Positions 8,986 to 17,725 of a DNA stretch of 64,000 nucleotides are shown here, in pieces. Source of the stretch: Billgrantia antri (GTDB taxonomy: Bacteria; Pseudomonadota; Gammaproteobacteria; Pseudomonadales; Halomonadaceae); NCBI RefSeq assembly GCF_019430905.1, contig NZ_JAHYCA010000003.1, positions 1-64,000 of the forward strand, read 5' to 3'. The translations under genes and the position numbers were made by a program. Below the pieces are notes generated by a model. That model made no database searches. It saw only the letters and a list, made by a program, of their open reading frames with translations, and was not told the origin of the DNA. Every line of letters starts with the position of its first letter. Position 1 is the first letter of the stretch.

Positions 8986-10397
8986 CAGGCCCCCTTCTCG
9001 GTCGGATCGGCGTCGAACGGCGTGTGGGTCGCCGACCAGGGACGCTTGGGCGTCTCGAAGTCGTCGATCACCTGGTCGTCTTCCTTATCCTGCATGCCGT
9101 AGCGAATGACCCGCGTCAGGTAATAGGTACCGGCATAGAAGATCACCCCATAGACCGCCATGTAGCCGATCAAGGTGAACAGCGCCATGCCGCCGGTGAG
9201 CGATGGGGTCACCCCCTCGGCGTGGGTCATCATGCCGTAGACCAGCCACGGCGCCCGCCCCGACTCGGTGGTGATCCAGCCGGCAAGCACGGCGACGAAG
9301 GGAGTCACCGACATCAACCGCAGCGTCTGGAGATAGGGACGCGAATGGTAGACCCTGCCACCGCGACGCAGGTAGAGGCCTGCCAGCGAGACGGCGATCA
9401 TCAACAGGCCGAGACCGACCATGACGCGAAACGCCCAGAAGACTATCGCCACCGGTGGATGCTCCTCCGGCGGCACCTCGTTCAACCCCGGCACCACGCC
9501 GTTCGGATCATGCGTCAGGATCAAGCTTGCCGCGTAGGGAATACCGATTTCGAAGCGATTCTCCTGCGCTTCCTGGTCCGGCACGGCGAACACCAGGAAG
9601 GGTACCGCGCTGCGAGTCTCCCAATGCCCCTCCATGGCGGAAAGCTTGACCGGCTGGTGCTCGAGGGTGTTCAGCCCATGGAAGTCGCCGACCAGCGCCT
9701 GGGTCGGCGTCAACACCAGCAGCAGCCACAGGCACATCGACAGGGCCTTGCGGTTGGCCTCGACATCGCGACCGATCAGCAGGTACCAGGCGCTCACCCC
9801 GGCCACCACGAAACCGCCGGTAATGAACGAGGCCAGCGCCATGTGGGCCAGGCGGAACGGGAACGAGGGATTGAAGATCGCCTCGGTCCAGGAGGTGATG
9901 CGGAAGACGCCATCGGTGAAATCGACGCCGGCTGGAGTGTGCATCCAGCTGTTGGCCGCCAGGATCCAGAACGTGGAGATGAAGGTGCCCAATGCCACCA
10001 TGATGGCGGCGAACAGATGGACGCCTTGGGGAACCCGACCGCGCCCGAACAGCAGCACGCCGAGGAATGCGGCCTCCAGGAAGAAGGCGGTGACCACTTC
10101 ATAGCTCAGCAGCGGCCCGATGAAGTTGGCGCTCGCCTGGGAGAAGTTGCTCCAGTTGGTGCCGAACTGGAAGGACATCACGATGCCCGACACCACCCCC
10201 ATGCCGAAGGCCACCGCGAAGACCCGGGTCCACAGCTGTGCCAGGCGGTCCCAGGCGGGATTGCGCGTCTTGTAGAAGAGACCGTGAAGCACGGCGAGAT
10301 AGGACGCCAGACCGATGGTGAAGACCGGAAAGATGGCGTGAAAGGAAACCACGAAGGCGAACTGCAATCGCGAGAGCAATACCGGATCAAGCTCCAT
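8985..10397 (-). CDS. cydA: Cytochrome bd quinol oxidase subunit I, short Q-loop (CIO-like)
   Basis: A 470-residue heme-bearing subunit that oxidises quinol and reduces O2. Its length and the absence of the roughly 60-residue Q-loop insertion of the E. coli enzyme (522 residues) put it with the short-loop, cyanide-insensitive-oxidase type (CioA). The N-terminal RLQFAFVVSFHAIFP carries the distal heme-ligand His near residue 20. The quinol-site Lys and Glu are present in KLSAMEGHWET near 252. The conserved GRQPW box reads GRAPW here (near 382). A GAGG sits upstream of the ATG at 10397. It leads cydABDC; the 320-base region upstream presumably holds the promoter. Confidence 0.93.
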   Translation of the reverse strand: MELDPVLLSRLQFAFVVSFHAIFPVFTIGLASYLAVLHGLFYKTRNPAWDRLAQLWTRVFAVAFGMGVVSGIVMSFQFGTNWSNFSQASANFIGPLLSYEVVTAFFLEAAFLGVLLFGRGRVPQGVHLFAAIMVALGTFISTFWILAANSWMHTPAGVDFTDGVFRITSWTEAIFNPSFPFRLAHMALASFITGGFVVAGVSAWYLLIGRDVEANRKALSMCLWLLLVLTPTQALVGDFHGLNTLEHQPVKLSAMEGHWETRSAVPFLVFAVPDQEAQENRFEIGIPYAASLILTHDPNGVVPGLNEVPPEEHPPVAIVFWAFRVMVGLGLLMIAVSLAGLYLRRGGRVYHSRPYLQTLRLMSVTPFVAVLAGWITTESGRAPWLVYGMMTHAEGVTPSLTGGMALFTLIGYMAVYGVIFYAGTYYLTRVIRYGMQDKEDDQVIDDFETPKRPWSATHTPFDADPTEKGA

Positions 10398-10717
10398 GAC
10401 GTACCTCTTGGCTGCGAAAGAGTCAACGTCTCAAGGGATGCGAAAGCACACGGGGTGCTGTTGTTGTGCTTCCGACCACGTCCTTCCTGGACATGTCGTG
10501 ACGCATTCCACCTCGACACTCGGCTGGGTGTACCAAGAGCCTAGAACAGTGAGACATGCAGGGTTGCGAAACTTACAAAACCCTACATGCCTTGACACTG
10601 TCCTGGATCAATACTCGTCACCGCATTGTGTGCTTGCACTCAAGCCTACTAGAGCGCAGGCGCCGGGTCGCGGGTTACCGATGTGTCGGGATGTCGCAGC
10701 AGCGTCGTGCGGTCCCG
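10398..10717. other. Intergenic region with an 11-bp inverted repeat, upstream of cydA
   Basis: No gene. The clearest structure is CATGCAGGGTT (10555-10565) and AACCCTACATG (10579-10589), with 13 bases between and one G-T wobble. Next to it TTGAC (10592-10596) and ATCAA (10607-10611) form a split dyad whose 10-base gap is too wide for a standard FNR site. On the minus strand TTGATC followed 17 bases later by ATGTAG is a weak promoter candidate for cydA. All of this lies about 160-210 bases before the cydA start, a suitable place for oxygen- or redox-dependent control. Confidence 0.4.
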
Positions 10718-11725
10718 CTAGAGTGCACCGGCACTACGCAGGACCAGATGCACCATGAAAACGGTATAACCGATGAACAGCGCCAGCAGCGTCGCGCCCT
10801 CGAGGCGATTGATGCGCCCGGGGCGCCCTTTCCAGCCGATCGCAAAGACGGTCATCAACAGCGTCATCACGGTCATCAACATCCAGTCGCGCAGCAGCAC
10901 CTCGCTGCCCGCCTCAATCGGATGAATCACCGCGGCCAGGCCCACCACGCCCAGGGTGTTGAACAGGTTGGAGCCGACCACGTTGCCCACCACCAGGTCG
11001 TGCTCGCCCTTGCGCAGGGCGCTGAAGGAGGACGCCAGTTCCGGCAGTGAGGTGCCGACGGCGACGATGGTCAAGCCGATGATCAGGTCGCTGACGCCGA
11101 AGCCGACGGCGATCTCCACGGCTCCCCACACCAGCACACGCGAACTCAGCACCAGCAATGCCAGGCCGACGACGGTCCAGATCACGCCGCGGCGCAGCGA
11201 CATGGGATGCGCCTGCAGGCTTTCCTCGGTCTCGTCTGCCAGGGGGTCGGACCCACTGCGACGGGCCTGCCAGATGCTGTAGCCGATCATGGCGGCCAGC
11301 AGCACGAGCAGCAGGGTGCCTTCGAGACGGCTGATCATCCCGCCCCACATCAGCAGCGCCGACAAGAACGTAACCGCTACCAGAATCGGCAGTTCACGGC
11401 GTACCACGCTGGAGTGCACCGCCAGCGGCGAGACGACCGCCACCAGCCCCAGGATCAAGCCAATGTTGGCGATGTTGGAGCCGTAGCCGTTGCCCAGCGC
11501 CAGCCCAGGATTGCCTTGCCCCGCCGCCAGCGAAGACACCATCAGCTCGGGCGCCGAGGTGCCGAAGCCAATCACCAGCATGCCGACCAGCAATGGCGAC
11601 ACACCCAGACGTCGCGATGTCGCCGCCGCTCCGTCGACGAAGCGTTCGGCACTCCAGACCAGCAGTACGAGACCAGCCAGCACGGCCAACAGGGGAAGTA
11701 ACAATGTCGTCTCCTCAAGGAACAT
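10718..11725 (-). CDS. Calcium/sodium antiporter (CaCA superfamily, YrbG-like)
   Basis: A 335-residue cation/Ca2+ exchanger. The two inverted alpha repeats are plain: GFGTSAPELMVSS near residue 53 and AVGTSLPELASSF near 226. Both contain the G-T-S-x-P-E core that binds the cation. About ten hydrophobic segments match the 320-340 residue bacterial family. The ATG at 11725 has a poor ribosome site; a TTG seven codons in is a possible alternative. It diverges from pqiA, whose start is 76 bases away. Confidence 0.9.
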   Translation of the reverse strand: MFLEETTLLLPLLAVLAGLVLLVWSAERFVDGAAATSRRLGVSPLLVGMLVIGFGTSAPELMVSSLAAGQGNPGLALGNGYGSNIANIGLILGLVAVVSPLAVHSSVVRRELPILVAVTFLSALLMWGGMISRLEGTLLLVLLAAMIGYSIWQARRSGSDPLADETEESLQAHPMSLRRGVIWTVVGLALLVLSSRVLVWGAVEIAVGFGVSDLIIGLTIVAVGTSLPELASSFSALRKGEHDLVVGNVVGSNLFNTLGVVGLAAVIHPIEAGSEVLLRDWMLMTVMTLLMTVFAIGWKGRPGRINRLEGATLLALFIGYTVFMVHLVLRSAGAL

Positions 11726-11800
11726 TCAGGGGCGAATGTTTGTATATGGTACGCGGGGCGTCAACATGCCACACTTTGATGCAGCCGACACGGCTTTCCG

Positions 11801-13198
11801 ATGACAGGATGCGAGCAGCCTCGCTCCACCAGTATTCGAGTCGACTCGTCAGTGCCTTATCGTCTTCAGCCTCCATCACTCGTCCCCAGCGCCCCCTTGG
11901 TCGATCAGGCCCCACCGGAGGCCCGCAGCTCACGCCGCCGGCTGCGTGCCTGCCACGAGTGCGACTGGCTCGTGGCCCTGCCGCCGCTAAGCCCCGGCCA
12001 GCGGGCGAACTGCCCTCGCTGCGGGCACACCTTGGCGACTCGCCACCGTCAACCCGCCCAGCGCAGCATGGCGCTGGCCATGGCGGCCATGGTCGCGCTA
12101 CTGCTGGCGATCTCCTTTCCGTTCGTGAGCTTCAGTACCAGCGGCGTCGGCAACCGTATCGAACTGACCCATACGGCCACCACGCTGATCGGCTTCGATC
12201 AACCCCTGGTGGCGATTGCGGTCATCATGACGATCGCCGTGCTGCCAGGCCTCTATCTGCTCGGCGTCATGTGGCTGCAACTGGGCCTGCTCCAGGACCA
12301 GCCTCTGCCGGCCAGTCGGCACATCGCCCGCAGCCTGGCGCATCTCAACCCGTGGATGATGGCCGACGTTTTCATCGTTGGCGCTCTGGTCAGCCTGATC
12401 AAGGTGTCGGACCTGGCGCAGATCGAACTCGGCCTCTCGTTCTGGGCCTACTGCGTCTTCGCCCTGCTGCTGCTGTTCACCACCCAGTCCATCGATTCGG
12501 ACTGGATGTGGTTCTCGCTGGCCGGCGAGCCGCTCGCGCCCGAGGGCACCCGCACCGGCACCACCGCCGCCCCCCAGGGCCTGGCCGGCTGCCCCACCTG
12601 CGGGCTGGTCAATCGCCTGGAGGCAAGCGGTCGCGGACACTGCCTGCGCTGCGGGGAGCGGCTGCACGCCCGCCTGCCGCACAGCCTGCAGCGTACCTGG
12701 GCACTGCTGGCCGCTGCCGCATTGATGTACATCCCGGCCAACGTCTACCCCATCATGACCACCACCAGCCTCGGCCACAGCGACCCTTCCACCATCATCG
12801 GCGGCGTGGTTGAGCTAATACAGATGGGCTCGTGGCCGGTGGCTGTGGTCATCTTCATGGCCAGCGTCATCGTACCGGTGGGCAAGCTGGTGGCGCTGGC
12901 CTGGCTCTGCCTGGTGGTGAAGCGCAGCAATGAGCTCAACGCCGCCCATCGCACCTGGCTCTACCGATTGACCGAGTTCATCGGCCGCTGGTCGATGGTC
13001 GACGTCTTCGTGGTCGCCATACTCGTGGCGCTGATTCGCGCCGGCACGCTGATGTCGATCACCCCCGGCCCCGCCGCCCTGGCCTTCGCCGCTGTGGTGG
13101 TGCTGACCATGCTGGCCGCCATGACCTTCGACCCCCGCCTGATCTGGGACACGCCCCTGCCGCGTGACCGCCATGCAACGCAAGGAACCACTGGATGA
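11801..13198 (+). CDS. pqiA: PqiA: paraquat-inducible membrane protein A
   Basis: A 465-residue inner-membrane protein, the first component of the Pqi envelope system that is thought to move lipids between membranes with PqiB and PqiC. Two PqiA domains are seen, each led by a zinc-ribbon-like pair of CxxC motifs: CHEC...CPRCG near residues 50-73 and CPTCG...CLRCG near 265-286. Each is followed by four membrane segments. The N-terminal 45 residues before the first ribbon look unconserved and the ribosome site is weak, so the true start may be later. The stop overlaps pqiB by four bases (ATGA). Confidence 0.9.
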   Translation: MTGCEQPRSTSIRVDSSVPYRLQPPSLVPSAPLVDQAPPEARSSRRRLRACHECDWLVALPPLSPGQRANCPRCGHTLATRHRQPAQRSMALAMAAMVALLLAISFPFVSFSTSGVGNRIELTHTATTLIGFDQPLVAIAVIMTIAVLPGLYLLGVMWLQLGLLQDQPLPASRHIARSLAHLNPWMMADVFIVGALVSLIKVSDLAQIELGLSFWAYCVFALLLLFTTQSIDSDWMWFSLAGEPLAPEGTRTGTTAAPQGLAGCPTCGLVNRLEASGRGHCLRCGERLHARLPHSLQRTWALLAAAALMYIPANVYPIMTTTSLGHSDPSTIIGGVVELIQMGSWPVAVVIFMASVIVPVGKLVALAWLCLVVKRSNELNAAHRTWLYRLTEFIGRWSMVDVFVVAILVALIRAGTLMSITPGPAALAFAAVVVLTMLAAMTFDPRLIWDTPLPRDRHATQGTTG

Positions 13199-14871
13199 GC
13201 GACACTCCGCGCGACAACGAGGCCAACAGCGACATGCACCGCGCGCGTACCACGCCGCAGCTACGCCTCTCGCCGATCTGGATCGTGCCCATCGTGGCCA
13301 TGCTGATCGGGCTGTGGCTGGTCTACGACAACTACCGCAGTCGCGGCCCGCAGATCACCCTGACCATGAGCAGCGCGGAAGGCATCGAGGCCGGCAGTAC
13401 CCTGATCAAGACCCGCAACGTCGAGGTCGGCCGGGTCGAGCGCGTACAGCTCTCCGAAGATATGTCCCACGCCGTGATCACCGCGCGGATGTCGCCCGAC
13501 ACCGACGCTCTGCTGACGGAAGGCAGCCGCTTCTGGGTGGTCAAGCCGCGCATCGGGCGCGAGGGGATCAGCGGGTTGGGCACGGTGCTCTCCGGTGCCT
13601 ACATTCAGCTAGAGCCGGGCAGCGGCGAGCCCGGCGAGCGTGAGTTCGAGGTCAGCGATCAACCTCCCATCGCCCCCGCCGACGCCGCCGGGATACGCGT
13701 CACCCTCATCAGCCAGCTCGGCAACTCCCTGCGCACGGGGGATCCGGTCACCTACCAGGGCTATACCGTGGGGCGTGTCGAGGAGGTCGACTTCGATCCC
13801 GAAGCCCGGCGCATGAATCAGCGCATCTTCATCGAGAGTCCCTACGACCGACTGGTTACCGACGGCACTCGTTTCTGGTCGGCCAGCGGGGTCGACCTGC
13901 GCCTCGATGCCGATGGCATTCGCGTCAACGTGGAATCGATCGAGGCGCTACTGGGAGGAGGCGTCACCTTCGGCGTTCCCGACGACCTCCCCCGCGGCCG
14001 GGCGGTCGAGGATGGCGCCACCTTCAATCTCTACCCCGACGAGGAGAGTGCGCGCCAGGGTACCTTCAACCGTTACCTCGAGTACGTGCTGCTGGTGGAG
14101 GATAGCGTGCGCGGGCTCTCTCGCGGCGCCCCGGTGGAGTTTCGTGGCGTGCGCATCGGCACCGTGGCCAGCGTGCCCTGGCAGTTTACCGCGACCCAGC
14201 CGGAAAACCGCGGCAGCTTCGCCATCCCGGTGCTGATTCGCATCGAACCGCAGCGTCTGGGGATCGAGAACCAGCAGATCGACCTCGAGGAGTGGGACCA
14301 ACGCTTCCACCGCCTCTTCGGTCGCGGTCTGCGCGCCTCGCTCAAGTCCGGCAATTTACTCACCGGATCGTTGTTCGTCGACATCAACTTCTATCGTGAA
14401 GAGGCGGATAACTACGTCGCCGAAACGTTCAGCGAACGCACCGTGTTCCCCACCACCTCGACTGGCTTCGCTCAGATCGAGTCCCAGGTCACCGCGCTGC
14501 TGGAAAAACTGAACGCGCTGGAGATCGAGCCGCTGCTGGCAGGTCTTGAGCGCAACCTGACGGCCTCCGAAGCCATGCTCGGCGAAGTCCGCGAACTCAG
14601 TGCCTCGGTGCAAGGGATGCTCGACGACCCGGGTACGCGCAACCTTCCGGCCAACCTCAACGCCTCGCTGGAAGCACTGCGCGAGACGCTGGCGGGGATT
14701 TCGCCGGATTCCAGCGCCTATCGCGAGCTGACCGGTGCCGCCGAGCGGCTGGAGCGAACCCTGCGAGACCTGCAGCCGGTGACGCGCACGCTCAACGAAA
14801 ACCCGCGGGCCCTGCTGTTCGACAGTCTCGACGCCGAAGATCCGATACCCCGCGCCCCGCGCAGCAACTGA
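13195..14871 (+). CDS. pqiB: PqiB: MCE-domain intermembrane transport protein
   Basis: A 558-residue protein anchored by one membrane helix (about residues 23-43, after the PqiB-typical SPIWIVPI). Three MCE (MlaD-like) domains follow, at about 50-140, 165-265 and 290-400. Each starts with a beta strand and carries a V-G-R/T-V-x-x-V turn. A long helical C-terminus from about 420 would form the needle-like tube described for PqiB of E. coli. The start overlaps the pqiA stop by four bases. Length agrees with the family (about 545). Confidence 0.93.
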   Translation: MSDTPRDNEANSDMHRARTTPQLRLSPIWIVPIVAMLIGLWLVYDNYRSRGPQITLTMSSAEGIEAGSTLIKTRNVEVGRVERVQLSEDMSHAVITARMSPDTDALLTEGSRFWVVKPRIGREGISGLGTVLSGAYIQLEPGSGEPGEREFEVSDQPPIAPADAAGIRVTLISQLGNSLRTGDPVTYQGYTVGRVEEVDFDPEARRMNQRIFIESPYDRLVTDGTRFWSASGVDLRLDADGIRVNVESIEALLGGGVTFGVPDDLPRGRAVEDGATFNLYPDEESARQGTFNRYLEYVLLVEDSVRGLSRGAPVEFRGVRIGTVASVPWQFTATQPENRGSFAIPVLIRIEPQRLGIENQQIDLEEWDQRFHRLFGRGLRASLKSGNLLTGSLFVDINFYREEADNYVAETFSERTVFPTTSTGFAQIESQVTALLEKLNALEIEPLLAGLERNLTASEAMLGEVRELSASVQGMLDDPGTRNLPANLNASLEALRETLAGISPDSSAYRELTGAAERLERTLRDLQPVTRTLNENPRALLFDSLDAEDPIPRAPRSN

Positions 14872-14928
14872 TGAGGCTTGCCCGATGAAGCACTATGCTG
14901 TCCTTGTCGCATCGAAAGGAATCATGGC

Positions 14929-15513
14929 ATGAGATGGATGATCTGGCTCGTCGTGACGGTGAGCATGCTGCTTACCGGCTGCGCTTCGCCCACTGAACCG
15001 CCCAATCGTTACATGCTGCCCGACAGCGGAGCCGCGCTGCCGAGCGCCGCCTCCGATCCCAGCCGCCTGCTGATCGTCCAGCCACCGCGCCTGGCGCACT
15101 ATCTGGATACCGATGGCATCGTCTTGCAGCTCGACGACATCACGCTCAACACCGCGCGCCAGCACCTCTGGGTCGAGCCACTGGGACGCCAGCTGGAACG
15201 CGGTTTGCGCGACAGGCTCGCCACGCAACTCCCCGACACCCGGATCATGCACGACGAAGCCAGCCTAGGACGCAGCGAGGCCCTGCGCCTGCGGCTCGAG
15301 GTGGATCGCTTCCAGGGACACCACGACGGTTTCGCCATCGTCAGCGGCGAATGGCAACTGCTCGCGCCCGATGGTCGTCTGCTGGCCATGGAACGCTTTC
15401 ATGAGCAGACAGCGCTGGAAGACGACGGCTACCCCGCCCTGGTACGCGCGCTGGGCAGCGGTTGGGACCAGGTGGCCACTGAGATCGCCTCGGGTATCCG
15501 GCAGGCGCGGTGA
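14929..15513 (+). CDS. pqiC: PqiC: outer-membrane lipoprotein of the Pqi system
   Basis: A 194-residue ABC-type transport auxiliary lipoprotein (PqiC/YmbA family). The ATG at 14929 follows AAAGGA by 8 bases and gives a lipoprotein signal, MRWMIWLVVTVSMLLTGC, with the lipidated Cys at residue 18. The family's early motif RYMLPDSG follows near residue 27. It lies 57 bases after pqiB and completes pqiABC. An upstream in-frame non-ATG start at 14878 would place the signal internally and is rejected. Confidence 0.9.
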   Translation: MRWMIWLVVTVSMLLTGCASPTEPPNRYMLPDSGAALPSAASDPSRLLIVQPPRLAHYLDTDGIVLQLDDITLNTARQHLWVEPLGRQLERGLRDRLATQLPDTRIMHDEASLGRSEALRLRLEVDRFQGHHDGFAIVSGEWQLLAPDGRLLAMERFHEQTALEDDGYPALVRALGSGWDQVATEIASGIRQAR

Positions 15514-15679
15514 GCGCCCTCGTTGCTGCATGTTCAACCGTGCTGTGGCATAATGCGGGCTCGCGGCGATCCGTGGTCCCTCCTGCCGCGCCCCTGAACC
15601 GAATTTCTCACGTCTTGGCCCGGGACTGGTCATGTGCATGTCGCACACGGCGAGGCCAGGACGTACCTGCGGAGACCGC

Positions 15680-17035
15680 ATGACCCTCTTTTCCGATCTC
15701 GGCCTGCGGGCCGAACTTCTGCGTGCCGTCGAGGCGCAGGGCTACACCACCCCGACCCCGATCCAGCGTCAGGCCATTCCCGCGGTGCTCAAGGGTGGCG
15801 ACCTGCTCGCCAGCGCCCAGACCGGCACCGGCAAGACCGCTGGCTTCACCCTGCCGATGCTGCAACGCCTGGCCGGCGGCCCGCGTCCCGGCCAGCGCCA
15901 GGTTCGTGCGCTGGTGCTCACGCCCACTCGTGAACTCGCCGCCCAGGTCGGCGAGAGCGTGGCCGACTATGGCCGCCACCTGACCCTGAAGAGTCACGTC
16001 ATCTTCGGCGGGGTTGGCCAGCAGCCCCAGGTGGACGCGATTCGTCCCGGCCTCGACGTGCTGGTCGCCACCCCCGGGCGACTGCTCGACCTGCACCAGC
16101 AGAAGCACGTTGACCTCTCCCGGGTGGAGATCCTGGTGCTCGACGAAGCCGACCGCATGCTCGACATGGGCTTCATCCACGACATCAAGAAAGTTCTGCG
16201 GGTGCTGCCCGAGAAACGTCAGAACCTGCTGTTCTCGGCGACCTTTTCCGACGAGATCCAGTCCTTGGCCGCCAAGCTGCTCGACAACCCCGAAAAGATC
16301 GAGGTGGCGCGCCGCAATACCACGGCGGAGACCGTCGATCAGGCGGTGTATCGGGTCGATCGCGACAAGAAGCGCGATCTTCTTGCTCACCTCATCACCC
16401 GCCACGCCTGGCATCAGGTGCTGGTCTTCACCCGCACCAAGCACGGCGCCAATCGCCTGGCCGAACAGCTCTCCAAGCAGGAGATCCCGGCCATGGCCAT
16501 CCACGGCAACAAGAGCCAGTCGGCACGTACCAAGGCGCTGGCGGCCTTCAAGAGTGGCGATCTGCAGGTGCTGGTGGCCACCGACATCGCTGCGCGTGGG
16601 CTGGACATCAACGAACTGCCCCATGTGGTCAACTTCGAGCTGCCCAACGTCGCCGAGGACTACGTTCACCGCATCGGACGTACCGGCCGCGCCGGCAGCG
16701 AAGGCCAGGCGGTCTCGCTGGTCTGTGTCGACGAGCACGGGCTGCTGAAGGGGATCGAGCGACTGATCAAGCGCGACCTGGAAAAGCACATCGAGCCCGG
16801 CTTCGAACCGGACCCGAACGCCAAGCCCGAGCCGATCGAGAACGGACGCAACCGCCGCGGCGGCCGTTCGGGCCAGGGCGGCGCCAATCGCAGCCAGTCG
16901 AGCCAACGCAATGGCAATGGCGGCAATGGCAATGGCAATGGCAATGGCAATGGCAATGGCAATGCGGCCAATGGTGACGGCCAGGCACCGCGTCGTCGGC
17001 GCAGCCGCGGCGGTCAGCGTACGCGACGCGCCTGA
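15680..17035 (+). CDS. rhlE: DEAD-box RNA helicase, RhlE type
   Basis: A 451-residue ATP-dependent RNA helicase. Motifs in order: Q motif [11 protein letters not shown] (near 30), Walker A AQTGTGKT (46-53), [16 protein letters not shown] (about 155-158), SAT (near 188), and in domain 2 ARGLDI and HRIGRTGR (near 327). The tail from about 390 is Gly/Asn/Arg-rich and disordered-looking, as in RhlE proteins that help assemble ribosomes or act in cold. The ATG at 15680 follows GGAG by 5 bases and starts the protein at MTLFSDLGL; the in-frame start at 15632 adds an unlikely leader. The tail contains a hexanucleotide repeat. Confidence 0.93.
   Translation: MTLFSDLGLRAELLRAVEAQGYTTPTPIQRQAIPAVLKGGDLLASAQTGTGKTAGFTLPMLQRLAGGPRPGQRQVRALVLTPTRELAAQVGESVADYGRHLTLKSHVIFGGVGQQPQVDAIRPGLDVLVATPGRLLDLHQQKHVDLSRVEILVLDEADRMLDMGFIHDIKKVLRVLPEKRQNLLFSATFSDEIQSLAAKLLDNPEKIEVARRNTTAETVDQAVYRVDRDKKRDLLAHLITRHAWHQVLVFTRTKHGANRLAEQLSKQEIPAMAIHGNKSQSARTKALAAFKSGDLQVLVATDIAARGLDINELPHVVNFELPNVAEDYVHRIGRTGRAGSEGQAVSLVCVDEHGLLKGIERLIKRDLEKHIEPGFEPDPNAKPEPIENGRNRRGGRSGQGGANRSQSSQRNGNGGNGNGNGNGNGNGNAANGDGQAPRRRRSRGGQRTRRA
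16922..16963 (+). repeat. Tandem hexanucleotide repeat (GGCAAT)7 inside rhlE
   Basis: Seven perfect GGCAAT copies, preceded by two imperfect ones from 16910. They encode a Gly-Asn repeat in the disordered tail. The unit is a multiple of three, so copy-number slippage would lengthen or shorten the tail without breaking the frame. Confidence 0.95.
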
Positions 17036-17173
17036 ACGGCGCCCGCACGGGCACGGCGGTTGGCGGCGAGCCTGGTATGGTATACGGTTCGTCGTATCCT
17101 TATCTTCATAGATTGGCGCAACGCAAACGACTGAATACGCAGCAAACACGACCAGACGCGAGGAGGCTCGAGC

Positions 17174-17725
17174 ATGCTGAAATGGCTGACCGGAAAGCAA
17201 CCGATTCCGGTCTGGGTCATCAAGCAGATCGATGACAGTCTGCTGCATCTCTGCGGCCAAGGCAGCATCGAGCCTCAAGCCAAACGCAGCAGCGTCATCG
17301 ACGCCCTCCACGCCGGTCGCTACGAAGGCGCGGTGAGCATGGCTAACGGCGGCCTGGTCCTCAATGCCCGCCTGTTTGCCGCCCTGGTGCCGCTCGAGGC
17401 CCTGCAGCTGGACGATCAGGGCCATGCCCACTGGAACGGTCGCCACTGGTACGTCGCCCAGACTCCCCAGCGCTGCTGGACCTTCGAAGGTCGCCTGGTC
17501 ACCCAGCGCCAGGTATTAGGCAATCAGGAACAGCTCATCAGCGTCGAGGACGTTTCCGACATTCGCCGCCAGGTGCAGAGTGCCGCCACCCCCGGGCGGG
17601 TCAACTACGACCCGCGCGGCGTCAACGAGCCCCCCTCGCTGGCGCGCCACGACGGGGACAGGGCCGCCGAGGGAAAGAACCCCTTCGTCAGGAGCAGCGA
17701 CAAATGGCGGGGCCATGACGACTGA
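17174..17725 (+). CDS. Hypothetical protein of 183 residues
   Basis: I do not recognise a family. The start is well supported: AGGAGG lies 8 bases before the ATG. The protein is soluble, with no signal peptide or membrane segment. Residues 1-125 look folded (aromatic and charged mix, for example WNGRHWYVAQTPQRCW near residue 87). The last 45 residues are polar and probably disordered. Its stop overlaps the start of the following MFS carrier by 11 bases, so the two are likely cotranscribed and coupled, but nothing shows a shared function. Confidence 0.7.
   Translation: MLKWLTGKQPIPVWVIKQIDDSLLHLCGQGSIEPQAKRSSVIDALHAGRYEGAVSMANGGLVLNARLFAALVPLEALQLDDQGHAHWNGRHWYVAQTPQRCWTFEGRLVTQRQVLGNQEQLISVEDVSDIRRQVQSAATPGRVNYDPRGVNEPPSLARHDGDRAAEGKNPFVRSSDKWRGHDD

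Noticed and set aside
10592..10611. FNR box upstream of cydA
   Set aside because: The TTGAC and ATCAA halves are 10 bases apart instead of 4, so it does not fit FNR or Anr.
11593..12813. A 406-codon plus-strand frame overlapping pqiA
   Set aside because: Out-of-frame shadow; Arg/Pro/His-rich and lacking the PqiA zinc-ribbon and membrane segments seen in the true frame.
16922..16963. CRISPR-like direct repeats
   Set aside because: The units are 6 bases without spacers, lie in frame inside rhlE and encode a Gly-Asn tract.
15608..17446. A 612-codon open frame on the minus strand opposite rhlE
   Set aside because: Shadow of rhlE; it contains an Ala-Ile repeat made by the GGCAAT hexamer and has no family features.
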